The notes beneath the pieces are model-generated. The model had not been told where the DNA came from. It worked only from the letters and a program-made list of their open reading frames with translations, and searched no databases. From Anaerolineales bacterium (GTDB taxonomy: Bacteria; Chloroflexota; Anaerolineae; Anaerolineales; Villigracilaceae), in assembly GCA_020634885.1 (NCBI GenBank), contig JACKAW010000004.1:310001-374000 (forward strand): a DNA stretch of 64,000 nucleotides, in the 5' to 3' direction. The position numbers and the translations under genes are program-made. Shown here one piece after another: positions 40,754 to 49,487 of this stretch. The stretch's first letter is position 1; every line of letters begins with the position of its first letter.

Positions 40754-42565
40754 ATGGCGTTAATTAGTTTTCAGGAAGTCCGTATTGGCTTTGGCGGGCA
40801 TCCTTTATTGGACAACGTTAGCTTTCAGGTCGAGCGCGGAGAGCGCGTCGGCTTGTTGGGGCGCAATGGCATGGGCAAGTCCACGCTGTTGAAAATGCTC
40901 AATGGCGATGTCGAGCCACATGATGGCGTGATTGCCCGCCAGCAGAACGTCCGCGCGGCGTATCTTCCGCAGGAGGTGCCGCAAGACCTGCACGGGCGCA
41001 TCGCGGACATCATCGCTTCGGGTCTCATCGATACCGACTTTGCCGACGACGAACATCATTGGAAGCGCGACAACCAAGTGCAGAAAACCATCTCATTGAT
41101 GGAACTCGACGGCGATGCTCGCTTTGAAACCCTTTCAGCGGGGATGAAGCGCCGCGTCATTCTTGCCCGCGGCTTGGTCTGCAACCCAGACCTTCTCCTT
41201 CTCGACGAACCCACCAACCACCTCGACATCCAAGCCATTGACTGGCTCGAAGACTTCCTCAAACGCTGGGGCGGGACATTGGTCTTCGTGACGCATGACC
41301 GCGTCTTTTTACAGAAACTCACCACACGCATCATCGAACTCGACCGAGGCAGTGTCTACGATTGGGCGTGTGATTATCCGACCTTCCTCGAACGCAAAGA
41401 AGCCATGCTCGAAGCCGAGCAAACGCAGAATGCGCTCTTCGATAAAAAACTCGCGCAAGAAGAACAGTGGATTCGCAAAGGCATTGAAGCCCGTCGTACT
41501 CGCAACGAAGGACGTGTGCTGGCGTTGAAAAAATTACGTCAACAGCGTTCCGAGCGGCGTGATCTGCTTGGTAAAGTGAAAATGCAGATCGGCACCGAGA
41601 AGCGTTCGGGTAGGTTGGTGATCGAAACTGAAAACATCAGTTATGCCTATGGCGAGAAGACCATCATCTGCAACTTCACCACCACCATCCAGCGCGGCGA
41701 CAAGATCGGCATCGTCGGCGCGAACGGTTCGGGCAAAACGACCTTGCTCAAATTGCTGATGGGGCAACTCCAACCGCAGACGGGTGAAGTCCGTCACGGC
41801 ACGAATCTCGACATCGTGTACTTCGACCAACTCCGCACCCAACTTGATGAATCCAAATCCGTGCTCGATAACGTTGGGCAGGGACGTGATACCGTCACGA
41901 TCAACGGACGCACGCGCAACCTGATGGGCTATCTCGAAGATTTCCTCTTCACCCGCGACCGTGTCCGTGCGCCGATCACGGCGCTTTCGGGCGGCGAGCG
42001 CAACCGCCTTCTGCTCGCGCGTCTCTTCGCCATGCCCGCCAACCTGCTCATCCTCGACGAACCCACCAACGACCTCGACATCGAAACGCTCGAAATCCTC
42101 GAAGACTTGCTGCTTGATTACGAAGGCACACTCCTGCTCGTCAGCCACGACCGCGCCTTTCTCAACAACATCGTCACCAGCACGTTGATTTTGGATGGCT
42201 CTGGCGACGTGAAAGAATTCATCGGCGGATACGAAGACTGGAAAAAACAACTGGATGAAAACCCCGCCTCAAAAACTACAACGAAGCCTGCTCAAACAAC
42301 CCAAACAGAATCCAAGTCTGAAAGCAAGCCCGCCATCCGTAAGTTAAGCTACAACGAGAAACGCGAACTTGAAGAACTGCCACAGCGTATAGAAAAGCTC
42401 GAAGAAGAACAGAGACAACTCACCCTTAAGATGGAAGCGCCCTCCTTTTATCAACAGGAAGGCGCAATCATCACTCAAGCCGTCGAACGCTTGGATCAAA
42501 TCCACAAAGAACTCGCGCAGGCGTATGAGCGCTGGGGTGAATTGGACGGGTTAACCCAGACTTAA
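40754..42565 (+). CDS. uup: ABC-F ATPase, Uup type
   Basis: The 603-aa protein has two ABC modules without membrane parts: Walker A LLGRNGMGKSTLL with signature LSAGMKRRV, and IVGANGSGKTTLL with LSGGERNRL. Each is followed by a Walker B LLDEPTNHLD or ILDEPTNDLD. The inter-domain linker has the arginine-rich tail RRTRNEGR. The last 90 residues are a coiled coil (LSYNEKRELEELPQRI) as in Uup. Members act on the ribosome or in DNA/precise-excision phenotypes. Both ATP sites look active. Confidence 0.9.
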   Translation: MALISFQEVRIGFGGHPLLDNVSFQVERGERVGLLGRNGMGKSTLLKMLNGDVEPHDGVIARQQNVRAAYLPQEVPQDLHGRIADIIASGLIDTDFADDEHHWKRDNQVQKTISLMELDGDARFETLSAGMKRRVILARGLVCNPDLLLLDEPTNHLDIQAIDWLEDFLKRWGGTLVFVTHDRVFLQKLTTRIIELDRGSVYDWACDYPTFLERKEAMLEAEQTQNALFDKKLAQEEQWIRKGIEARRTRNEGRVLALKKLRQQRSERRDLLGKVKMQIGTEKRSGRLVIETENISYAYGEKTIICNFTTTIQRGDKIGIVGANGSGKTTLLKLLMGQLQPQTGEVRHGTNLDIVYFDQLRTQLDESKSVLDNVGQGRDTVTINGRTRNLMGYLEDFLFTRDRVRAPITALSGGERNRLLLARLFAMPANLLILDEPTNDLDIETLEILEDLLLDYEGTLLLVSHDRAFLNNIVTSTLILDGSGDVKEFIGGYEDWKKQLDENPASKTTTKPAQTTQTESKSESKPAIRKLSYNEKRELEELPQRIEKLEEEQRQLTLKMEAPSFYQQEGAIITQAVERLDQIHKELAQAYERWGELDGLTQT

Positions 42566-42775
42566 GTAAACCGTGTTGCTGCGGCTACTGTACCCTGCCC
42601 AGATAGATTTTTCATTTACTTTATATTCTTCCAGCATTACGGATCGGTCATTTTCGATGGTGACGGATTTCCCCTTGGGCAAATTGACAACGGTCACTTG
42701 TTCGTCGTTGGCAACTCCGGTGAGTGCAAAATTTTCAACTACTCTTTGCAAGATGGTTTTCTCTTCCGATTGCAT
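42551..42775 (-). CDS. Small protein of unknown function (74 aa)
   Basis: Start at ATG 42775 with AAGGA before it. The product (MQSEEKTILQRVVENFALTGV...) is probably beta-rich, with TVVNLPKGKSVTIENDRSVMLEEY, and has no membrane segment. It begins 10 bases after the CarD stop, so it belongs to that unit, and its 3' end overlaps the convergent uup gene by 15 bases. I do not recognise a family. Confidence 0.55.
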   Translation of the reverse strand: MQSEEKTILQRVVENFALTGVANDEQVTVVNLPKGKSVTIENDRSVMLEEYKVNEKSIWAGYSSRSNTVYLSLG

Positions 42776-42785
42776 GATGTTTTCC

Positions 42786-43271
42786 TTATGCCACATATTT
42801 GGATAGTAACTTTTGCAGTTTGTCTTCCGCATCGAGCGGGGTGATCGAAAAAACAAAGCTCCACTCGCTGATCAATGTTTTTTGTGCGCGTCGCAGGATG
42901 TCCCGGTCGTATTCGCTCCATGTACGTTGTTTGCGAATGGCAGATAGATCGCGGATAATCTTGCATAAGGTTTCGGCTGAACCATCTTTGATCAGTTCAG
43001 TTAGATGTTGAGTGCGCTGGCGTCGGTCGCTGGGTAGGGTTTCAGGGGGGGTGGTGAGTGTATTTAACATATTGCTGAAATCCGTCTGACTTGATGGCTT
43101 GCGTAATCGTTTGCCTAAATTTTCGTCTGTGGGAACCCAAACGGTGAGATCGCCGATTCGAATTTGATAGTAAAGAACGTTTTGCTCTATAAAAGAACGT
43201 GTTTCAATGGCTGTTATCTGTCCCAACCCATGTGCATAATGGACAACCCAATCGCCCGATTGAAATTCCAT
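42786..43271 (-). CDS. CarD-family RNA polymerase-binding regulator
   Basis: The 161-aa protein starts with FQSGDWVVHYAHGLGQITAIET, the Tudor-like CarD_TRCF RNA-polymerase interaction domain. It then has an all-helical C-terminal domain with RTWSEYDRDILRRAQKTLISEW, including a Trp position used by CarD to wedge the promoter bubble. CarD stabilises open complexes. The ribosome site is AAAGGAGA. A terminator separates it from the upstream operon. Confidence 0.87.
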   Translation of the reverse strand: MEFQSGDWVVHYAHGLGQITAIETRSFIEQNVLYYQIRIGDLTVWVPTDENLGKRLRKPSSQTDFSNMLNTLTTPPETLPSDRRQRTQHLTELIKDGSAETLCKIIRDLSAIRKQRTWSEYDRDILRRAQKTLISEWSFVFSITPLDAEDKLQKLLSKYVA

Positions 43272-43295
43272 ACTAGTCTCCTTTGTAATTTATGG

Positions 43296-43334
43296 GAAAA
43301 GAAAAGCGCCAGTCCGACAAAAGGACTGGCGCTT
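43296..43334 (-). terminator. Terminator of the ubiE-to-unknown operon
   Basis: AAGCGCCAGTCC pairs perfectly with GGACTGGCGCTT (12 bp, 7-base loop), followed on the minus strand by TTCTTTTCCC. It lies past the gene that ends at 43388. Confidence 0.88.
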
Positions 43335-43387
43335 GAACACGGTCAATCTGTTATGTAAGGATTGTAACACCAATACCAAGGGCTTTA

Positions 43388-43660
43388 TTAGTACAGGTCT
43401 TCTTCATCTTCCAATGCGGGCGGTGGGGATCCGAGATCGTAACTCCATATTCCACTTTCTTTCATGGCTAAAGCAACATCGTATGGCGTCGGCTTGAATT
43501 TGTAATTTTGTTTTTCCACAAATTCAAGGATGAGTTTGTGCGGGGGACGTTCCACCTTGAAACTCTTTTGAACATGGTTGAGAAAATATTTTGCGCTTTC
43601 GTTTGAAATTTCAAAGATGCGCGCGATTTCTTCGAAGGCTTTTATTTTTTCTTTGGTCAT
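43388..43660 (-). CDS. Small protein of unknown function (90 aa)
   Basis: A helical protein (MTKEKIKAFEEIARIFEISN...) with a Lys-rich middle and an acidic end PPPALEDEEDLY. No signal or membrane segment. Its ATG overlaps the stop of the zinc-ribbon gene by one base (TGATG), so it is translationally coupled. It is the last gene before the terminator. I do not recognise a family. Confidence 0.55.
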   Translation of the reverse strand: MTKEKIKAFEEIARIFEISNESAKYFLNHVQKSFKVERPPHKLILEFVEKQNYKFKPTPYDVALAMKESGIWSYDLGSPPPALEDEEDLY

Positions 43661-43926
43661 CAGTTCTCTACTTTTGTGATCACAATGCCGCCAAAACGAT
43701 GTTCATTGGCGTGGCACATAATTCCACTAATATAACAATCATGGCTATTATATTCTTCGCCGGTATCGGCGTATTTGGCTTCGTATCCGCCGGAAATGGA
43801 TTGGTTATAGAAATTTAGTTTTCTGCCGTCTTCTGATCGGGCAAGTTTGGCGCACTCGACGCAAACGTAATTGGGGTAACGTTGCGAGGGTTGCACTTCT
43901 TGCTGGCAGATGGGACAGGTTTGCAT
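43660..43926 (-). CDS. Small zinc-ribbon protein, unknown function
   Basis: The 88-aa protein opens with a four-cysteine zinc ribbon, CPICQQEVQPSQRYPNYVCVEC, followed by a conserved-looking NFYNQSISGGYEAKYADTGEEY and a His/Cys-bearing segment DCYISGIMCHANEH. It begins 2 bases after the FAD-subunit gene stop, which suggests a shared transcript, but a functional link to the hydroxylase is only inferred. Confidence 0.6.
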   Translation of the reverse strand: MQTCPICQQEVQPSQRYPNYVCVECAKLARSEDGRKLNFYNQSISGGYEAKYADTGEEYNSHDCYISGIMCHANEHRFGGIVITKVEN

Positions 43927-43928
43927 GG

Positions 43929-44672
43929 TTATGCGAGTGAATCCAGTGCGCGTTTTGCGAGGACGGCGGCGACATCTATGCGGTATTCAGAAGATGCCCA
44001 CTCATCTACTGCTTCGTGGTAGGCGTTTTTTGCGGCTTCTTCGATGCCGTCGGCTTCGGTTCCGTCCATTGCCAACAGCGGAGTTTTGCCGTAGCCGCAA
44101 AGTGTGAGGCGTACCCGACCGGAATTCCATTGTGCCAATGCGGCGCCGACGATGGGTTTGTCAGAGGGAGTTTTGGAGACGAATTGAAAGGCGGTTTTGG
44201 TGTTGAGCGGAATGGAGACGGAGGTGATGAGTCCGCTGGGACGGGTGAGGATATATTCGCCAATATTCGATATTCGAGATTCAGAGGTCGAGTATCGAAT
44301 ATCGAGTTTCGCGTCCATGGCTAATAGCATTGCGGCGAATGGAGAGCGACCATCGGAAGAGACAATTGCTCCGGCGACTGTGGCTGTGTTGCGGATGTTG
44401 AGTGGAGCTTCGAGTTTGAGTGCGATTTTGAGCGCTGCGGGGGGGGCTTCTGCTTCGAGCAAAGATTGCAGGGTGCAAGTTGCGCCGATCTGCAGTTCAT
44501 TGCCGTTGACGCGGAGCGAATCCAAGCCGAGGCGTTGGAGATCTACCACGGCAAGAGGATCCGTTGTCGGCTTGGAGAGAAGCGTGCCGCCTCCAAGTGG
44601 GACGGTGTTGGGTTGATCCAATAATTTCAATGCTTCGTCAAGGTTTTGGGGTCTGTGATAGGTTGAGATCAT
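43929..44672 (-). CDS. FAD-binding subunit of a molybdenum hydroxylase
   Basis: The 247-aa protein has the FAD-PCMH/VAO-type pattern of CoxM/XdhB-like subunits: an N-terminal YHRPQNLDEAL, the FAD loop VPLGGGTLLS, LQIGATCTLQSLL and NIRNTATVAGAIVSS. A C-terminal CO-dehydrogenase flavoprotein domain follows. It is somewhat shorter than typical subunits (about 280 aa). FAD would receive electrons from the iron-sulfur domain. It is not next to a Mo subunit; the fused hydroxylase at 32039 is the only candidate partner in the window. Confidence 0.83.
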   Translation of the reverse strand: MISTYHRPQNLDEALKLLDQPNTVPLGGGTLLSKPTTDPLAVVDLQRLGLDSLRVNGNELQIGATCTLQSLLEAEAPPAALKIALKLEAPLNIRNTATVAGAIVSSDGRSPFAAMLLAMDAKLDIRYSTSESRISNIGEYILTRPSGLITSVSIPLNTKTAFQFVSKTPSDKPIVGAALAQWNSGRVRLTLCGYGKTPLLAMDGTEADGIEEAAKNAYHEAVDEWASSEYRIDVAAVLAKRALDSLA

Positions 44673-44701
44673 GAGATTTTGCCTCCGTGGTGATTATATC
44701 C

Positions 44702-45307
44702 TTACGGGGATGGAAGTGTAACTTTGAAGCGTACTGCGAGCAAGCGCATGGTGAATGTGGTTAGTGCGCCGATTAGGGATGCGGGCAGGGTGTTTATGGC
44801 GGGGATGGCATTAATGAGAACGAATAGGGAGGTTCCAATTAATGAGCAGGTTGCGTAGAGTTCGGTGCTTTGACCAAATACGCTGGGGATGCGGTTGCTT
44901 AGTACATCGCGCAAGACGCCGCCAAAGATGCCGGTGATGACACCCATGAGAATGGCGACAATTGGGGCAATATCGCGTTGTAGGGCGTAGGTGGCTCCAA
45001 GAATGCTGAAGATGCCCAGTCCGATTGCATCTGCAAAGATGAGCAGACGGTTTGAAAAAGATTGCAGACGATAAAAAGTAATGACTGCAATAACAAAGGT
45101 TGTGATGGTGAGACCCGGGTCGATGACCCAAAAGACCGGTGTGCGCCCAAGCAGAAGGTCTCGCATGGTGCCGCCGCCAAAGGCGGTGACGAATGCGATG
45201 GTGGTTGCGCCGACAATGTCCATTTGGTGCTTGCGGGCTTCCAGTGCGCCAGAGATGGCGGAAGCGGCAACTGCAATGTAGGTGAAGAGCGGGAGGATTT
45301 GTTCCAT
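44702..45307 (-). CDS. TRIC/UPF0126-family cation channel-like protein
   Basis: The 201-aa protein has about seven hydrophobic helices and two copies of the glycine-rich motif, FGGGTMRDLLLG and FGGVLRDVLSNRIP, diagnostic of the UPF0126/TRIC family. Prokaryotic TRIC proteins form trimeric monovalent cation channels. It sits between the PaaI-like thioesterase and the FAD subunit gene with short gaps (11 and 29 bases), so it is probably co-transcribed. Confidence 0.88.
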   Translation of the reverse strand: MEQILPLFTYIAVAASAISGALEARKHQMDIVGATTIAFVTAFGGGTMRDLLLGRTPVFWVIDPGLTITTFVIAVITFYRLQSFSNRLLIFADAIGLGIFSILGATYALQRDIAPIVAILMGVITGIFGGVLRDVLSNRIPSVFGQSTELYATCSLIGTSLFVLINAIPAINTLPASLIGALTTFTMRLLAVRFKVTLPSP

Positions 45308-45318
45308 GGTATTGCAGG

Positions 45319-45795
45319 TTAATCCGGGTAGACCTTCCAGCCGAGTTCTTCCAGTTGACTCATATCAAACTGGTCTGTTGGTACGTTAATGTGCATTCCC
45401 GTTCCTTCGGCGAGCAGTTCGCTGGTTTCCGCATCGTGGATTCCGCCCCAGGCTTTGGCAATGCGCCCTTTATTTTCGATGACCTTGCCAATAATTTTCA
45501 AAGGCTTGCCAATGGGAACGTTCTTGCGATATTTGATCTCCAACTTGCCGGTGAACATAAAACGCGGGTTTGCCGGGTCATTACCCATGTATGCCCTGCC
45601 AGAAACCTCGTCAATGATCGCGGCGACAATGCCGCCGTGAAGGACGCCCGGGTACCCCTCAAAATGTTCTGGGGCGATATATTCGGTTTCAACTACTCCG
45701 GGTTCGGTTTCGTAAAAGTGCAGGTGTAACCCTACCGGGTTTTCCACGCCGCAAATAAAGCAATGACGTGAGTTGGGTTGTTTTATTCTGCTCAT
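45319..45795 (-). CDS. PaaI-family hotdog-fold thioesterase
   Basis: The 158-aa protein has the hotdog pattern HFEGYPGVLHGGIVAAIIDEVSG. HGG and the following Asp/Glu residues are the catalytic region of acyl-CoA thioesterases in the PaaI/4HBT group. An N-terminal CFICGVENPVG has two Cys. Its start codon overlaps the ubiE stop by one base (TAATG). A thioesterase beside menaquinone genes might act on 1,4-dihydroxy-2-naphthoyl-CoA, but this is speculative. Confidence 0.8.
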   Translation of the reverse strand: MSRIKQPNSRHCFICGVENPVGLHLHFYETEPGVVETEYIAPEHFEGYPGVLHGGIVAAIIDEVSGRAYMGNDPANPRFMFTGKLEIKYRKNVPIGKPLKIIGKVIENKGRIAKAWGGIHDAETSELLAEGTGMHINVPTDQFDMSQLEELGWKVYPD

Positions 45796-46487
45796 TATTT
45801 CTCAGCCCAGTGGATGGCTATGGTGCCGAACATTTTTCGTTTGAAGTTCACTTTTTTAAAGCCAACTGCCGCCATGCGTGCAGCGAGTTCTTCTGCCCTT
45901 AGAAAATTTTCGGTCGTATCGGGCAGGTATTCGTAGGCATCCCGTTCGCCGGAGAGCATTCCGCCAATGGCGGGAATGATGACATGCATGTGGAACTTTA
46001 TAAATGGAGAAAGCAGGTTTTTCTTTGGGCGGGTGGTGTCGAGAATGACGATGCGACCGCCGGGCTTGAGCGTGCGGAATTGTTCTTGTAAAGCCTGCTG
46101 AATATCCGTCACATTGCGCATCAAAAAGCCGGAGACGATTGCGTCAAATACCCTGTCTTTGAACGGCAGCTTTAGGGCATCTGCTGTGGAGAATTTCAGG
46201 TCGCCATTCTTTTTGCCCACACGCATCATCTCAAGTGTGAAATCAGATGCAATTACCTTGACCTGCGGGAAAAGCCCCTCGGCTTCTCGTGCAAGATCGC
46301 CTGTACCTGTGCCAAGGTCCAACAGGGAGGCGTTGTTTGTTAGTTTTGCCAGTGCGATCACTTCCTTGCGCCAGCGGATATCCATGCCGCCGGTCATCAG
46401 CCGATTCATGAGGTCGTAGCGGTGCGCGATTTTGGTGAACATGGATTGGACATATTGGGCACGTTCCTGCCCGGTAAGTTGTGTCAT
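45795..46487 (-). CDS. ubiE: Demethylmenaquinone/ubiquinone methyltransferase UbiE/MenG
   Basis: The 230-aa protein (ATG 46487 after AGGAGA) has FTKIAHRYDLMNRLMTGGMD and the SAM motif LLDLGTGTGDLAREA, then SGFLMRNVTDIQQALQE and PGGRIVILDTT, the UbiE/MenG signature. It methylates demethylmenaquinone, using SAM, in the last step of menaquinone synthesis. menA lies 1.3 kb away, supporting the MenG role. Confidence 0.9.
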   Translation of the reverse strand: MTQLTGQERAQYVQSMFTKIAHRYDLMNRLMTGGMDIRWRKEVIALAKLTNNASLLDLGTGTGDLAREAEGLFPQVKVIASDFTLEMMRVGKKNGDLKFSTADALKLPFKDRVFDAIVSGFLMRNVTDIQQALQEQFRTLKPGGRIVILDTTRPKKNLLSPFIKFHMHVIIPAIGGMLSGERDAYEYLPDTTENFLRAEELAARMAAVGFKKVNFKRKMFGTIAIHWAEK

Positions 46488-46547
46488 GGTTTCTCCTAAG
46501 CGCCGAATTATACACAGAAGTATTTTTACGCAAGGTATAATCGCGAA

Positions 46548-47810
46548 ATGCAAAAATCATCCCATCCATTATCTCGTGAAAGCCGTCTGGCTATGGATCA
46601 AGCCAGGCGTATTGCAAATGATAACAAACAGCCGTCCATAAATTCGCTGATGATTTTACTTGCGCTGCTGCAAATAAAGAACTCGCGGGTGCAGCATGTT
46701 TTACAAACCCTTAACGTACGAGTGGATAATTTAGCCTCGCGGCTTGTGGCAACGATTAAACTCGAATCTAAAGAAAATACACAGAATCAGGAATCAGCCG
46801 ACGTAACAGCAGAAAGCACGTCGGTTCTTGCTGCTGCATTTGCCGAAATGCAATCGGCGAATCGCACTTCAGTGGATGAACTCGATCTATTACTTGGAAT
46901 GCTCGAACAGCCGGAAAGTAAAGCTGGGAACATTCTCTTTCAATATCAAATAACCGCAGAGGCTGTTCGCGGACGGGTGGACGCGGCTAGAAAGACACCC
47001 GTCACAAACAACTCATTTGTAAATGAAAAAGGCTTTTTGAAAAGAGCCTTTCGCAATGGGATCAGCCCGATCTTTATTAGTTTGATTCTATTCACCATTG
47101 CAATGGCGGCATTCTTGTGGCTGGGGATCGGCAACAACCCCCGGGTGTTTATGATCGCTTTTATCATGGGCGGGTGGATCGTTTCAGTCGCACTGCACGA
47201 ATTCGGTCATGCGCTCGCCGCATTTTGGGGCGGTGATGAGAGCGTGGAAGAAAAGGGATACCTTACGCTCAACCCGCTCAAGTACTCAAATCCTTTTTTG
47301 AGCATCATTTTGCCGGTTTTATTTTTACTCATGGGCGGCATTGGTTTTCCTGGCGGCGCGGTTTATATCAATATTTATGCATTACGAAAGCCGACCTATC
47401 GAAGCCTGGTTTCCATGGCAGGTCCGCTTGCAAATTTAATAATTGCCATCCTGCTTATTGCCCCATTTAAGTACTTCCCCTTTTATCTTGTTTTTAGCTT
47501 CACCTCGGAAAGTTTCTTGAAAGCAATTGCATTCCTGGCGTTTTTGCAAATCACCGCCATTACGATAAACCTGTTGCCCATTCCCGGGTTGGATGGCTTT
47601 GGCATTCTTGAACCCTATCTGCCGCCTGAACTTGTGGGCTTTGCGCAATCCGTCCGTCCTTTTGGCTTCATGATCTTGTATCTTTTAGTATTCGTTGATT
47701 CCCCGATCTCCGATATGTTTTGGTCAAGTATCTGGACGATCACATCCTTCCTCGCCCCCGACCTGGTGTATTACGCCAACGAAGGCTTGAGACTTTTCTT
47801 GAACTTATAG
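46548..47810 (+). CDS. Clp-N-like domain fused to an M50 site-2 protease
   Basis: The 420-aa protein starts with two helical repeats (SRLAMDQARRIANDNKQPSI and an Ala-rich second copy ending at about residue 145) resembling Clp N-domains, which bind adaptors or substrates. It continues with a multi-helix M50 protease: HEFGH (217-221) and a metal site in NLLPIPGLDGFGIL (about 343-355). A Gly-rich QxGxGG... loop precedes it. The fusion suggests regulated intramembrane proteolysis or cytoplasmic chaperone recruitment. It is 10 bases before menA. Confidence 0.7.
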   Translation: MQKSSHPLSRESRLAMDQARRIANDNKQPSINSLMILLALLQIKNSRVQHVLQTLNVRVDNLASRLVATIKLESKENTQNQESADVTAESTSVLAAAFAEMQSANRTSVDELDLLLGMLEQPESKAGNILFQYQITAEAVRGRVDAARKTPVTNNSFVNEKGFLKRAFRNGISPIFISLILFTIAMAAFLWLGIGNNPRVFMIAFIMGGWIVSVALHEFGHALAAFWGGDESVEEKGYLTLNPLKYSNPFLSIILPVLFLLMGGIGFPGGAVYINIYALRKPTYRSLVSMAGPLANLIIAILLIAPFKYFPFYLVFSFTSESFLKAIAFLAFLQITAITINLLPIPGLDGFGILEPYLPPELVGFAQSVRPFGFMILYLLVFVDSPISDMFWSSIWTITSFLAPDLVYYANEGLRLFLNL

Positions 47811-47820
47811 CGAATTTATT

Positions 47821-48714
47821 ATGAATAACAAAATAAACATTTATCAGATCTGGTGGCTTGCCATTCGTCCTCGAACATTGCCTGCGGCAGCCTCGGGTGT
47901 GGCAATGGGTTGCGCGTTGGCATGGCTCGACGGCTCGTTTCAAACCCTGCCCGCACTGGCAGCATTGATGGTGGCGTTGCTTTTACAAATTGCAAGCAAT
48001 GTGGCAAATGATGTCTTTGATTTTGAGCGCGGTGCAGATACCCCCGAACGATTGGGTCCCGTGCGTGTCACCCAAGCGGGGATGTTGACCCCGACTCAGG
48101 TCAAACGCGGACTGGCTGTCATCCTCGCTTTGGCGATTCTGCTTGGCTTATACCTCGCCTCGCTTCGCGGCTGGACCGTGATCTGGCTCGGCTCTGCTGC
48201 CATTCTCTCCGCTGTAGCCTATACCGGCGGACCTTTTCCGCTAGGCTATCATGGTTTGGGTGATGTATTCGTCTTTCTCTTCTTCGGTCTCGCCGCCGTG
48301 GCAGGGACGTATTTCGTGCAGGTTGGTTCGGTCAGTGCTGCCGCTTGGTGGATGTCTGTGCCGATTGGTTTCATCGTAACTGCCATTCTGGTGGTTAATA
48401 ATTTGCGCGATCTGGAAAGTGACCGCAAAGCGGGCAAGCACACCCTGGCAGTTCGGATGGGTGAGAATGCCACCAAAGCCGAATATGCCATCTTGATGGC
48501 AATCGCCTATTTGCTTGTGCCTGCATTAATTTGGCTCAATATGATTCCCGTTGGTGGGATGTTGGCATGGCTTTCACTTCCGCTTGCCATTCGCACCTTG
48601 CGAGTTGTCTTTACTCAAAAAGGCAGCTCGCTTAACGCCGCACTTGCAGGCACAGGTCAAACCGCGTTTTTGTTTAGCATTTCGTTTTGGCTTGGCTTGC
48701 TTTTGCGCTTCTAA
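47821..48714 (+). CDS. menA: 1,4-dihydroxy-2-naphthoate polyprenyltransferase
   Basis: The 297-aa protein has about nine hydrophobic helices and both aspartate motifs of the UbiA superfamily: NVANDVFDFERGAD (first) and NNLRDLESDRKAGKH (second). PFPLGYHGLGDVFVFLFFG is a typical MenA loop. It attaches the polyprenyl tail to 1,4-dihydroxy-2-naphthoate in the membrane. It follows the protease fusion gene by 10 bases, suggesting a shared transcript. Confidence 0.92.
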   Translation: MNNKINIYQIWWLAIRPRTLPAAASGVAMGCALAWLDGSFQTLPALAALMVALLLQIASNVANDVFDFERGADTPERLGPVRVTQAGMLTPTQVKRGLAVILALAILLGLYLASLRGWTVIWLGSAAILSAVAYTGGPFPLGYHGLGDVFVFLFFGLAAVAGTYFVQVGSVSAAAWWMSVPIGFIVTAILVVNNLRDLESDRKAGKHTLAVRMGENATKAEYAILMAIAYLLVPALIWLNMIPVGGMLAWLSLPLAIRTLRVVFTQKGSSLNAALAGTGQTAFLFSISFWLGLLLRF

Positions 48715-48746
48715 CCATCTAACTATCCAACTACTCAACTATCAAA

Positions 48747-49487
48747 CTAACTCACAAACTTCCATGTACACCACTTCCGCTCCAACCAATCCACACTGAA
48801 ATACATGCCCAGCCCCAATAGGCTCATGGCGATCACCCCCGCATACATGGATGGATAATCCAGCAATGTGCTGCCGCGATAATAGATGTAATACCCTAGC
48901 CCGTATTTGGTTGCCGAAAGTTCAGTGATATACAGCACCGCTACCGCCGTGCCAATGGATTGTCTCAATGCCGTCAAAATTGCGGGCAAACTGGCGGGCA
49001 GGTACACAAAGCGAAAGAGCGCCCGTCTACCCGCGCCGAGGCTTTGCAGACTTTGAATCAACTGCGGAGCAATTCCACTGGCTTGGTCGCGTACCAGCAC
49101 CACGATCTGAAAAAATAAAATCAAGAACATGATCATGATCTTGGACGTATCGCCAATGCCGAGGAACAGTATCACTACGGGCACAAAAACCACTTTAGGG
49201 ATCGGGTACAGCAAATAAATGATGGGGGAGAAAATGCGATTCAAGCGCTTCGAACCGCCAATGACCAAACCCGCCGGAGCCGCCACCAACACCGAGAGCA
49301 ACATCCCCGCCGTAACCCGCCACAGACTGACTGCGAAATGCGTGAACAATCCGTTTTGCAGTTCGTTGAAGAAGACCACTAACACCGTCAGCGGAGTGGG
49401 CAAAATGGACATAGAAACGATCATCGCAGTGATCTGCCAGATCACAAAGATCGCTGCCGCCGCAAAGAGAACGTCACGCCGTTTCAT
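48747..49487 (-). CDS. ABC transporter permease (NitT/TauT family)
   Basis: The 246-aa protein has about six hydrophobic helices and the permease-ATPase contact loop EAA-like motif LQSLGAGRRALFRFVYLPASLPAIL. The family includes nitrate, taurine, sulfonate and thiamine-precursor (ThiX/Y) transporters. It overlaps the ATPase gene by 4 bases and ends the five-gene minus-strand unit that starts with a TetR regulator. The 32 bases after its stop are a low-complexity AACTA repeat. Confidence 0.88.
   Translation of the reverse strand: MKRRDVLFAAAAIFVIWQITAMIVSMSILPTPLTVLVVFFNELQNGLFTHFAVSLWRVTAGMLLSVLVAAPAGLVIGGSKRLNRIFSPIIYLLYPIPKVVFVPVVILFLGIGDTSKIMIMFLILFFQIVVLVRDQASGIAPQLIQSLQSLGAGRRALFRFVYLPASLPAILTALRQSIGTAVAVLYITELSATKYGLGYYIYYRGSTLLDYPSMYAGVIAMSLLGLGMYFSVDWLERKWCTWKFVS

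Noticed and set aside
41534..42250. Minus-strand 238-aa ORF opposite uup
   Set aside because: It is antisense to two intact ABC modules and has no domain of its own.
48715..48746. AACTA-rich stretch as a CRISPR or minisatellite
   Set aside because: It is a 32-base low-complexity spacer between convergent genes, with no regular repeats or spacers.
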